Shown: positions 19,001 through 26,229 of the stretch, piece by piece
How positions within the stretch are numbered: position 1 is the stretch's first letter
Layout: every line of letters starts with the position of its first letter
Source of the DNA: JAAUTG01 sp964458705
GTDB lineage: Bacteria > Bacteroidota > Bacteroidia > Chitinophagales > Saprospiraceae
DNA length: 64,000 nucleotides
Assembly (NCBI GenBank): GCA_964458705.1
Contig: CAYWKD010000020.1
Location: 1-64,000, forward strand
Reading direction: 5' to 3'
Program-made: the position numbers and the translations under genes
The notes under the pieces: generated by a model
What the model was told of the DNA's origin: nothing
The model's input: the letters and a program-made list of their open reading frames with translations, nothing else
The model's database searches: none

Positions 19001-19254
19001 AGAATCACAGATTACAGTTTAGCTTGGATGTTATCAATCTAGCAAACTTCATCAACCCTGAGTGGGGTGTTCGTTATAATGTACCTGGTAGCGGTAACTA
19101 CTACGAGTTGTATAACTTTGAAGGATATGCTGCTGATGGTACTACACCGACTTTCTCTTACACAAACGAGGATTTAGGAGAAGATGCACTCAATATTAAT
19201 AACTTCAGCTCTCGCTGGCGTATGCGTTTAGGAGTTCGTTATATCTTTAACTAA
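16030..19254 (+). CDS. TonB-dependent outer-membrane receptor, Oar-like with CarboxypepD_reg domain
   Basis: Signal peptide of about 25 residues (ending GVMAQG), then a carboxypeptidase-regulatory-like beta-sandwich (residues 30-115: SGRIAGDNGEALIGASI, EGYYRIASMRVG, VSYVGYN), a plug domain (STEDIENVPTLSRSLNDYL; YVDGAVNNDVFG) and a C-terminal 22-strand barrel ending in WRMRLGVRYIFN with a terminal aromatic-rich strand. The 1074-residue length and the plug sequence put it with the Oar family rather than SusC, and no SusD partner is adjacent. Oar-like receptors bind unknown ligands, sometimes secreted proteins. It is a single-gene unit with its own promoter (15959-15986) and terminator (19282-19324). 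Ligand unknown. Confidence 0.93.
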   Translation: MKMISLNQLLALAIMVMLLPFGVMAQGVTTSSMSGRIAGDNGEALIGASILAVHTPSGTSYGVAANEEGYYRIASMRVGGPYKVTVSYVGYNEVSLDGIFLRLGESFRRDFGLEEGGIELETVQVTAQQGTVGSNSGASTQISTEDIENVPTLSRSLNDYLRLTPQASGSSFAGVNNRYNSIYVDGAVNNDVFGLSSNGTNGGQTGIAPFSIDIIDQLQVVLSPYDVTYGGFAGGGVNAVTKSGTNEFKGTAYYFLQNEDLVGKTNESLTNRTGSEREGVDDFTETLYGASISGPIVKDKVFFFANAEIRADETPSPFDFGQYEGNATQQDLEALRQSIISQYGYDPGTFGDVTDNLDGLALFGKLDINLNNNNRLTLRHNYTKAENTNRNSGSSRTINFSNNGVFFPSTTNSSALELNSTFADNRFSNNLILGFTAVRDDRDPIGGDFPYLLIADGNSTIRIGSEQFSTANALDQDIFTLTDNFKIYNNNHTVTIGTHNEFYSIYNLFIRQNYGVYEYNSIDDFLKDSGAAEYDRSYSLVDNITGDGSAAAAEFNAMQLGLYVQDEWAVTPKFTLTGGLRFDLPIITSDPAVHPTFNSETLPAVQAVYDVADDITGGQAPDGQLMISPRLGFNYDLQNKSNTTLRGGLGVFTSRIPFVWPGAMFNNNGVSIGGVDQGDINGSIGFIPGIQDQYVNENFSVPSGQVDLFTEDFKYPQVLRGNLAVDTELPGGILATLEGVYTKTLNNIVYTNVNSDPTVDFRWTNTGSDDRSVFVREDVDPRYSAIYVASNTSEGYTYNLTASLAKRFDFGLTANVSYTYGDAEAVNEGTSSQNSSQWRGQVNFNGRNNPLLGRSDFALGHRVLGTLNYTIDWRRNTRTSITLLYEGVKGSAYSYVIGGRNARNTNNETGSTSANRSLIYIPANQNEITLVEKDGLSPQQQWNLLNDFIEDDTYLSENRGGYAEKNSNFLPFTSLLDLSVRQDAGLNLAGKNHRLQFSLDVINLANFINPEWGVRYNVPGSGNYYELYNFEGYAADGTTPTFSYTNEDLGEDALNINNFSSRWRMRLGVRYIFN

Positions 19255-19281
19255 TTGACAAAGTCTTAAACTATTGATTGC

Positions 19282-19324
19282 AATGGGCAAAACTAGCAAA
19301 ACTGGTTTTGCCCATTTTTTTTTT
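19282..19324 (+). terminator. Strong rho-independent terminator of the receptor gene
   Basis: A 12-bp perfect stem (19282-19293 with 19305-19316), an 11-nt loop and a continuous T run to 19324. It lies 28 nt after the receptor stop. Its T-tract overlaps the -33 element of the next promoter. Confidence 0.9.
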
Positions 19325-19353
19325 GAAAAGACTAATTGCCCATCCTACCTTTG
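19323..19353 (+). promoter_or_regulatory. Promoter of cmk overlapping the upstream terminator
   Basis: TTG at 19323-19325, 20 nt spacer, TACCTTTG at 19346-19353, matching TTG / TAnnTTTG. The -7 box is 37 nt before the TTG start of cmk. Confidence 0.65.
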
Positions 19354-19390
19354 ACATTGGGTTAAATTGGTTAAGCATTAAAAAAACAAC

Positions 19391-20062
19391 TTGAAGAAGA
19401 TTATAATTGCTATTGATGGCTATTCGGCTTGTGGCAAAAGTACGCTTGCGAAGGCTTTGGCTAAAACTTTAGGCTATGCCTATATTGATACTGGAGCAAT
19501 GTACCGAGCCGTCACATTGTACTTCTTGGCGCAGCAGGTTGATTTAAATATCCCGACAGCCGTCCAATCTGCCTTAAATAATATTACTATTCACTTCGAA
19601 CTGATTAACGGAAAAAACACTACTTTTCTCAATAGTGAAGATGTGGAATCTAGTATCAGAACAATAGAGGTCTCACAGAAAGTAAGCGAGGTAGCAGCTA
19701 TCTCAGCGGTGCGAAAAAAGATGGTAGCGCAGCAGCAGCGGATGGGAAAATCAAAAGGTGTCGTTTTAGATGGTAGAGACATCGGAACGGTTGTTTTTCC
19801 TGATGCTGAATTGAAGATATTTTTAACCGCCAGCATTGCCGAGCGCACAAGAAGGAGATTTCAAGAACTACAACGAAAAAATAAAGCGATCACTTACAGT
19901 GAGGTATTACAAAATTTACAGCATCGAGACCACCTAGATTCCACTAGAGCAGATAGCCCTCTGAAAAAGGCAGCAGATGCTGTAATTATTGATAATACTT
20001 ACCTCACACCCAATCAACAATTGGAGCAGGCACTAACGATGGCGCAAACAACCGCAGCTTAG
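19391..20062 (+). CDS. cmk: Cytidylate kinase
   Basis: Phosphorylates CMP and dCMP to the diphosphates in pyrimidine salvage and nucleic-acid precursor supply. The P-loop IDGYSACGKST (residues 8-18), the CMP-binding region YIDTGAMYRAVTLY, the GRDIGTVVFPDA block and the lid (RRRFQELQRK) are intact; 223 residues is normal. The start is a TTG: no in-frame ATG exists upstream before a stop, and family homology begins at the second codon (KKIIIAIDG), so TTG at 19391 is preferred. It has its own promoter (19323-19353) immediately behind the terminator of the receptor gene. It is convergent with the large repeat protein. Confidence 0.94.
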   Translation: MKKIIIAIDGYSACGKSTLAKALAKTLGYAYIDTGAMYRAVTLYFLAQQVDLNIPTAVQSALNNITIHFELINGKNTTFLNSEDVESSIRTIEVSQKVSEVAAISAVRKKMVAQQQRMGKSKGVVLDGRDIGTVVFPDAELKIFLTASIAERTRRRFQELQRKNKAITYSEVLQNLQHRDHLDSTRADSPLKKAADAVIIDNTYLTPNQQLEQALTMAQTTAA

Positions 20063-20209
20063 GGGCAGCCGCACTTTGCAGCACCGCAGGATTGCAAAAA
20101 AAATAAACAAACAATCAATGTCCAGTATAGTAATTGAACCTTCTGCTTCATACCTCTAATTTTTTTCAGATTTTTGCTTCTGATACCAATAAGCGTTGAA
20201 CCTTTGTTA

Positions 20210-23200
20210 TTAACGCACTTTGCTAAACGGAAGTGCCTTAATGTTCATTGCGTCTGTAATTTTTAAGACGTACCATCCAGTCTTTAATGTGCCCAAGTCT
20301 ATCGCCCAAGTGTTGTTACCTGCTTGAGCCAACTGTTTTTGTTGCAGAATAATTCTACCTGTTGCATCAACTATTTGTAATTGTATCCAAGCACTTTCAG
20401 CCGACCAATAACTCACCTGTGAGGTCTTTTGAACTGGATTAGGAAACAGCTCAATCGCTGGATATTGATCTTGAACAGCGTAAGAGCGGTTGCGAGTAGC
20501 TGGCGCACATATAATTTGTACATAGTTTTCCGCTACATCAGCACATCCAGTGGCAACAACAGTAGCATCGAATAAATCGCCTATTTTCAAATTCAACTCC
20601 CCTGTGTAAACAGCACCATACACGCGATAAAATCCAATAGAATGAATATCAAAATCATAACTACCCTCAGATAAACCAACAATTACATTTTGCGTATTCG
20701 TTACAATGAGCAAAGGATTATCACTTTCCGATACGCCTGAAACTTGAAACTGCAAGCTATCTGCAATACCATCGCCGACAAAGGTAATCACAGAAGTAGC
20801 ACCATCCGCAGTAGTAATTTTGTCTATGCTAGGTGTTGTTTTATAAACAGAAAGAAAGTTATCAGAAAAACTGTAGCAAGCATCTGCCTCAACTCGATTG
20901 GTGAGTGTATCACCAATAGTCAGTGCTAAATTAGCTGCGTAGGAAATACCGTAAATTCGATACTGACCTTCATCGAAGTGCGTAAAATTCTGCAAAATAC
21001 CATTGGGTAGTGCCAGAATTACATTGGTTGTGTCTGTAACAATATATCGGTAGTCTTGCGAGGAAAGTGAATTATTTCTTAACACAACAATATCTGGTAG
21101 ATCATCATTCGGGCAAATTGTAATCTCAGCTGCACCTGTAATATCGCTAACACTACCACCATCCACTAATTGGCGTTCCACAATGACTTCATTTTTAGCC
21201 CATTCATAGCAGCCTATGGCGATACTGCTAGTACTCAGATTATCTCCAACAGTTAATAGCAAATCCGATTGGTGTGCTATCCCTTGGACAATGAGTACGT
21301 TCTTATTGAATTGCCCCAAATCAATCATAGCATCCTGAGTGATTGCTAACACCTCATTCTTTCGATCGGTAACCACGTAGCTGTATTGAGCAGCACTAGC
21401 TCCCACCCTATTTAACTCAAAATACTGGCTTGTTCCTAGCGCAGCACAAAGTCCGACAGAACTATTATTTCCATTTACTTCTACTATTCCTGACTCAAGG
21501 CGACTTCTAATAATAGTAATATGATTTTCAGAAACTGAAAAACAATCGGTAGATAAGTTACTACTCAACACATTCTGACCAATACGCCCAGTGAAAGTGC
21601 CAGTATATTGAACTCCCCAAACCTTAACAATACTCGGACCTATGCGCTCAAAGTTTTGAATATTGCCATTTAAAAGCTGAATAATCACATCATTAGCATC
21701 CGTTATTACGAACTTGAAATTTTCTTCTATCTCTTCCATTGCATAAAAACCAATGTAGTCAGCTTGACCATCACCATAGCAAATTGCTATTTGCTCTTCT
21801 TGCTGAAAGGTTTGTATGCGGACGGATTTAGCGCGTTTCAGTTCTATTTCAATGGCATTCATAGATAGCTCCTCGCACTGATCTGAAAGTGCTACACGAG
21901 TAACGTCTGCTCCAATTTCCGCTACTATATTTCCTGTGTAGGATACGCCCCAAATTCGTAAATTCCCCGTTAAATTACCAGCGATAGAGACGCTATCGCC
22001 ACTACTAATGGCTATTAAATGATTGTTCTCATCCGTCAATAAGTAAGCGTAATTAGTATTTGCGTCGCTCGTATTTAATACTTTAATCATTCTTGCTGCC
22101 TCACTATTACTACAAAATGACAGCGTTTCCTCAAATTCAGAGGTTGCTACCAACGTGGCTGTTGGTGCTTGAACTTGTAGTGTAATGGATTTTTCTGAGA
22201 TATTAAAGCAGCCTGTCGAAAGCGAACTATCGAATAAATTTTCGCCCACAGTAACGGACAATTCACCCGTGTAAGCAATACCGAAAATATGATATGCTCC
22301 AATGGATAAAGAATCAATCGCTAATATATCTTCAGCATAGGTTAAAATCTGATTTGCAGTATCTACTAGAATGTAGCTGTAATAATCACCAATAGCAGAT
22401 GAATGCTTGAGTGGAATACTACTTGGTGTGTTCGGACAGATAAAAGCTGTTGTTGTACCTTCCATTGTAGTGACCTCTCCTGCGGATGGCTCTGTCCAGT
22501 CTATATTTATTATGTTTTCAGATAGTTCGTAACATTCACTGGAATAAATAGTGTTGGCACTCAGCGTATCTCCTACATTCAAATCCAACGTATCTAAATG
22601 CGAAATACCCCGCACTTTGAATTGTCCTGTTTCATCTTCAGTCATCAAGAAAAATCCATTTTCAGAAATGGCTCGCAGCACATTGGCTTCATTGATTAGC
22701 AGGAACGAATAAGTCAAATCAGGATTAGTGCTGTTGGATGCTACCCAAAATGGTTTTTCCGTAAAAACAGATGGACAGTTATAGGAAGAAGTGCCACCAC
22801 CTCGAAAAGCAATATTTCCACCAACAGGTGTTATTGAATTGATTTGAACGAAGTTATCCGATAAATCATAGCAGCCTGTTGAAATTGGATTAATAGTAAG
22901 CTCATCACCAACCTGAAGTAATAACTCTCCCGTGTATGTAGCAGCATATACTCTTCGAGTAACTCCAAAACTTCGCAACCCAAAAGAGTTGCTGGTTTGA
23001 ATAGCACTGATAGTGCCGTTGCTATCGGTCAAAATATAAACAATCGCACCTTCCGATTGAGTTTCTGCCAGTACATCCACAACTGATGAGCCACAAATTG
23101 TAATGGATGTTGCTCCACCTGATGTTTTGATTTGTCCTATTTCTAACGCATTCTTTATCAAGATAATGCTGTTATTAGAAAGTGTAAAACAATTCTTGGC

Positions 23201-24220
23201 GATCGTGGCACTGCTCTGGCTATCTCCAATTTTTACCGCTAAGCTATTCGTGTAAGCAACACCAGTTACTTGAAGAATGCCCTGTGGCAGAGTATTTGCA
23301 TCAAGTTGGTTGATATTTTCTAAAATATTTATGACCAACCCTGTTTCATCTTGAACAATATAAGCATAGTTTGAAGCAATTGTATCTATGGAGTGCTTGA
23401 ACTCAATAGTTCGCAGCGATTCACAAATAAGCATTGTATCGCGATCACTTCCAATTAAACTAATACTGTTGCTAGGCGGCTGAGTCAGTGCAAGTGTAAC
23501 AAAATTGCTAGAAAGCGAATAGCAATCACTTGCTAAGTAGCCACTTCTTAATTTTTCGCCTACACGATTGATTAAATCCCCACGATAAGCCATACCATAA
23601 ATGCGATAGTTAGCTTCCTCTAAACCATTCAGTAACAGTGCCGTATTCGTAGAAAATTGTAATATTACATCGTTATCATCCACTAATAAATAAGCATATT
23701 GAGTGCTTGTATCTCCACTGTGTTGGAGAGCAATACGCCCTAGAGTAGGATCATCGGGGCAGAATGAGAGCGAAGTTGCTCCGTTGCTACTTATTACTCC
23801 TGCATCAGGAATCGTTTTTCGTACAGCTATAAAATTACTAGAAAGCGTGAAGCAGCTATCCGCAAGCACTGTTCCATCAAGCATTTGCCCTATTGAAACG
23901 GTTGAGGTGCCTTCATAAGCTACACCATATACTTTTATCAAATCTTGGTTAGCTCGTTCAAAGTCGATTCGCCCATTTGTGCGTATATCAATTATTAAAC
24001 CATTTTCATTCGTGAGAATATAGAGATACTGCTCACTATCGGCATCGGTTTGAAACGCTATTTCATCGGTTCTACCGTCACTTGGACAAGTCAGCACCAA
24101 TGAGGTATCACCTGTTGAAGTGCGTATTTGATGGCTTTGCACACACTGTGCTTGAATCAATAATTGGTTTAAGAACAGAAAGGTTACTAGTGTAATCGTT
24201 TCACGGATAAAGTAGCACAT
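20210..24220 (-). CDS. Large secreted repeat protein with type IX secretion C-terminal sorting domain
   Basis: A 1336-residue protein with a Sec signal peptide (about residues 1-25, ending IQAQC). From about residue 32 to 1238 it consists of 11 tandem modules of roughly 110 residues, and from 1258 to the end it has a type A T9SS sorting domain (LFPNPV, then VDATGRIIL, GWYVLKI). Each module has an early Cys (as in SLSFCPDD), a YAYLLTDENN-type strand pair, a YRIYGMAYRG-type strand, an IG(D/E) turn, and a CY(x)LS(x)N block near its end, suggesting a disulfide per module. The 11th lacks the first Cys. I recall similar modules in secreted Cytophagales and Saprospiria proteins. Probably a surface-attached or released beta-sandwich fibre or adhesin; the function is unproven. 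No partner gene is adjacent. Confidence 0.88.
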   Translation of the reverse strand: MCYFIRETITLVTFLFLNQLLIQAQCVQSHQIRTSTGDTSLVLTCPSDGRTDEIAFQTDADSEQYLYILTNENGLIIDIRTNGRIDFERANQDLIKVYGVAYEGTSTVSIGQMLDGTVLADSCFTLSSNFIAVRKTIPDAGVISSNGATSLSFCPDDPTLGRIALQHSGDTSTQYAYLLVDDNDVILQFSTNTALLLNGLEEANYRIYGMAYRGDLINRVGEKLRSGYLASDCYSLSSNFVTLALTQPPSNSISLIGSDRDTMLICESLRTIEFKHSIDTIASNYAYIVQDETGLVINILENINQLDANTLPQGILQVTGVAYTNSLAVKIGDSQSSATIAKNCFTLSNNSIILIKNALEIGQIKTSGGATSITICGSSVVDVLAETQSEGAIVYILTDSNGTISAIQTSNSFGLRSFGVTRRVYAATYTGELLLQVGDELTINPISTGCYDLSDNFVQINSITPVGGNIAFRGGGTSSYNCPSVFTEKPFWVASNSTNPDLTYSFLLINEANVLRAISENGFFLMTEDETGQFKVRGISHLDTLDLNVGDTLSANTIYSSECYELSENIINIDWTEPSAGEVTTMEGTTTAFICPNTPSSIPLKHSSAIGDYYSYILVDTANQILTYAEDILAIDSLSIGAYHIFGIAYTGELSVTVGENLFDSSLSTGCFNISEKSITLQVQAPTATLVATSEFEETLSFCSNSEAARMIKVLNTSDANTNYAYLLTDENNHLIAISSGDSVSIAGNLTGNLRIWGVSYTGNIVAEIGADVTRVALSDQCEELSMNAIEIELKRAKSVRIQTFQQEEQIAICYGDGQADYIGFYAMEEIEENFKFVITDANDVIIQLLNGNIQNFERIGPSIVKVWGVQYTGTFTGRIGQNVLSSNLSTDCFSVSENHITIIRSRLESGIVEVNGNNSSVGLCAALGTSQYFELNRVGASAAQYSYVVTDRKNEVLAITQDAMIDLGQFNKNVLIVQGIAHQSDLLLTVGDNLSTSSIAIGCYEWAKNEVIVERQLVDGGSVSDITGAAEITICPNDDLPDIVVLRNNSLSSQDYRYIVTDTTNVILALPNGILQNFTHFDEGQYRIYGISYAANLALTIGDTLTNRVEADACYSFSDNFLSVYKTTPSIDKITTADGATSVITFVGDGIADSLQFQVSGVSESDNPLLIVTNTQNVIVGLSEGSYDFDIHSIGFYRVYGAVYTGELNLKIGDLFDATVVATGCADVAENYVQIICAPATRNRSYAVQDQYPAIELFPNPVQKTSQVSYWSAESAWIQLQIVDATGRIILQQKQLAQAGNNTWAIDLGTLKTGWYVLKITDAMNIKALPFSKVR
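20507..24127 (-). repeat. Eleven tandem protein-level repeats, about 330 bp each
   Basis: The modules share the spacing Cys, ILTDENN-like pair, VYGVAYTG-like strand, IGD turn and CFTLSSN block. At the DNA level they have diverged, so the duplications are old and no recent expansion is evident. Boundaries are approximate to about 10 residues. Confidence 0.8.
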
Positions 24221-24479
24221 ATTTATCAGACTTTAATTTATGTTTATGGTAATTACTCTAACTATATTAATTGAGTCATAACGACCCTATTCTTACGATG
24301 GAAGGGACTCGCAAGATTCAATATTTATGTAGTTGATATTGTTTTCTTTGGATTTTGGTGATAGAACCTAATCCATAGTGATGCTAGAAAGGGTAGAAAA
24401 TTTCAGAAACGATTATGGTATGTTGCTAGAGAAAAGTGAAGATATATACCTTTCCTATAGCCTTACAAATGTAAATAAA

Positions 24480-25304
24480 CTATTCAGGATTATTCAAACA
24501 ATCTTTGTTAATTCCTAAAATGTATTTACTAACTACCTTAATATTTTTTGCAGATGTTGCTCCTTTAAAGCCTGTTATCATTTCATCTTTCATTTGTCTA
24601 GCTGCTATTTTTGTCAGTCGTTGAGCAATAGGCAAATACGACCAGTGCCATCGCTCTTCGTTGTAGCCATTTGGTCGAGCCACTCCTTTCGGGGAGTAGG
24701 GTTGACAAAAACCAAAGTCAGCAGCGTTGGCAGTCAACCAATCATAGATTTTTTTTCCTTTACCCGTATCAAAATAAGCATTTGTAAAGGCGTTCAAGTC
24801 AATGTCCGTTCCCCAGTGATGTCTTGAGGTGCCAGGCATCGAACTAAACCGAAGTATTTTTAAGGCACGTTCTGTGGAGTCGGGCGTAGTAAGTGCTAGA
24901 TTTTCTCCATTTTCAATTTTTCTTGCCCCCGTCCATTTGGCTTCCCATATTCCTTTCTGAGCGTTAAAATTTCGAGTAGCCGATCGAATGATTAGCTTAA
25001 CGCTATCCTTCAAAGCCGCATTATACATCTTCTTGAAGGCTTCGTAGGTGTCCTTTCTCAAATACAGACCCTCTCGATCGGCATATTTAGTAGCTATTAA
25101 GCTGAAATCGGGATGTTCACTAGGTTCAAATTTACCCATCAGGTAATCTATATCAAACTGAGCCATTGAGCTATCCATGACTACTTTGTTCTTGGCTGTT
25201 TGAAGGACTACAGAATCTAAGGATTGATTTGCAATTTTATTATTCGTCTCAACATTAGAACAAGCTAAAGTGAGGCTGATTAATATTAAAAGTAATCTAA
25301 TCAT
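24480..25304 (-). CDS. M15 (VanY-type) D-alanyl-D-alanine carboxypeptidase lipoprotein
   Basis: A lipoprotein signal ends at C15 (LTLACSN), placing the enzyme in the periplasm or outer membrane. The VanY zinc site is recognisable: H162 and D169 in SRHHWGTDID, and E217 plus H220 in NEERWHWSYL, so it should cleave the terminal D-Ala from murein stem peptides. The 274-residue length includes about 100 N-terminal residues that I cannot assign. It is the last gene of a minus-strand unit after the TonB-dependent receptor and the Omp28-like lipoprotein (43 nt gap). A vancomycin-resistance role is not implied, since no VanA/VanS-type neighbours are present. Confidence 0.88.
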   Translation of the reverse strand: MIRLLLILISLTLACSNVETNNKIANQSLDSVVLQTAKNKVVMDSSMAQFDIDYLMGKFEPSEHPDFSLIATKYADREGLYLRKDTYEAFKKMYNAALKDSVKLIIRSATRNFNAQKGIWEAKWTGARKIENGENLALTTPDSTERALKILRFSSMPGTSRHHWGTDIDLNAFTNAYFDTGKGKKIYDWLTANAADFGFCQPYSPKGVARPNGYNEERWHWSYLPIAQRLTKIAARQMKDEMITGFKGATSAKNIKVVSKYILGINKDCLNNPE

Positions 25305-25347
25305 GGCAAATATTTTTTACGCTAAAACAAATAGCAAAACACAACAA

Positions 25348-26226
25348 TCACTTCACTTCTAGCTTCACTCGCTCCGCTTGTAAAACCGCTTTTGTAGCAT
25401 CTAAATTGTAATGAACAAAAGCAACTAACTCACAGTTGATGGCGATCCATTCCTCGGGAACTCGAAAACTGAACGATTGCTCAATAAAGGTACCAATAGC
25501 AAAGCGTTCGCCGAGCAGCTTTCCGTCAAAAGGGGTAAGCATGAACCTCAAAATGTGGTTGTGCTCGTAGTCTTCTACCAAGCCATCGAAATCGAGTTGA
25601 GCATCCACTACACCGTTTTCTAAAAGCATAACGCTCAAAAAAAGAGATTCATTGATCGCTTTATTGAGCAACATAGAAACATCTAGCATCAAATTTCTGG
25701 AAGTGCTATCATAGGTTTGGATGAGATTAATAGCTAAACTCGGAGGTTCTTTTAGTATTTCTTCGATTAGTCCTGCCCAGATCGCCTGTCCTTGTTGCAA
25801 TCGGCCGGCGTTGGAAGGTGCTATTCGATTGACAACCGCAGAAGGATAGCCTAGCGGTTGTCCTAAAAATTCTAGCAATTGATCGCCCGCATCCGTTCTA
25901 AAATCATATTTGCTCTCGGGCAGCGGAAAAGCAAAACTGCCAGAGGAATGAATAGAAACGGGAATCAAATTATCGCCAAACCTAGCTTTGAGGTTTTCAA
26001 TTTCAGCTGCTCCATCAGGGCAATTTGGGCATCTTACTCCCGTAAATTCTTCGATGATGACGTTGCGCTCAACCAATTCTTGAGGTCCTAACGGTGGTAT
26101 AACAGGTGCATTTTCAGAGCAGGCAATTGTCAGAAAAACAATAGCAAGGAGAAAAACGGCACTTCTCAGCGAATTATTCGCAAAATTTTCAATCCTTATC
26201 CGTAGTAAATGATTACAGTAGTTCAT
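25348..26226 (-). CDS. Omp28-like thioredoxin-fold lipoprotein
   Basis: A signal with lipobox (LTIACSE, about residue 36) is followed by a thioredoxin-like domain containing EEFTGVRCPNCPDGAAEIENL, a Cys-x-x-Cys site characteristic of the Omp28 family of Bacteroidota. The second half (residues 165-292) is a beta-rich domain ending in a Lys-rich tail. Such proteins are outer-membrane or surface lipoproteins of uncertain role, possibly redox or binding partners of receptors. Its ATG is 3 nt after the stop of the TonB-dependent receptor gene, so translation is coupled and the two very likely function together. The signal peptide is unusually long if the first ATG is used; internal starts are possible. 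Confidence 0.83.
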   Translation of the reverse strand: MNYCNHLLRIRIENFANNSLRSAVFLLAIVFLTIACSENAPVIPPLGPQELVERNVIIEEFTGVRCPNCPDGAAEIENLKARFGDNLIPVSIHSSGSFAFPLPESKYDFRTDAGDQLLEFLGQPLGYPSAVVNRIAPSNAGRLQQGQAIWAGLIEEILKEPPSLAINLIQTYDSTSRNLMLDVSMLLNKAINESLFLSVMLLENGVVDAQLDFDGLVEDYEHNHILRFMLTPFDGKLLGERFAIGTFIEQSFSFRVPEEWIAINCELVAFVHYNLDATKAVLQAERVKLEVK

Positions 26227-26229
26227 TTC

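Noticed and set aside
16030..19254. Possible SusCD-type glycan uptake system.
   Set aside because: No SusD-like lipoprotein is adjacent and the plug matches the Oar type, so a SusC call is not supported.
20063..20209. GC-richer patch with several GCAGC-like units after cmk.
   Set aside because: Only a 5-bp stem is possible; not convincing as terminator or regulatory RNA.
24381..24518. A 45-codon plus-strand ORF between the repeat protein and the M15 peptidase.
   Set aside because: It overlaps the end of the convergent M15 gene and has no recognisable feature; likely chance.
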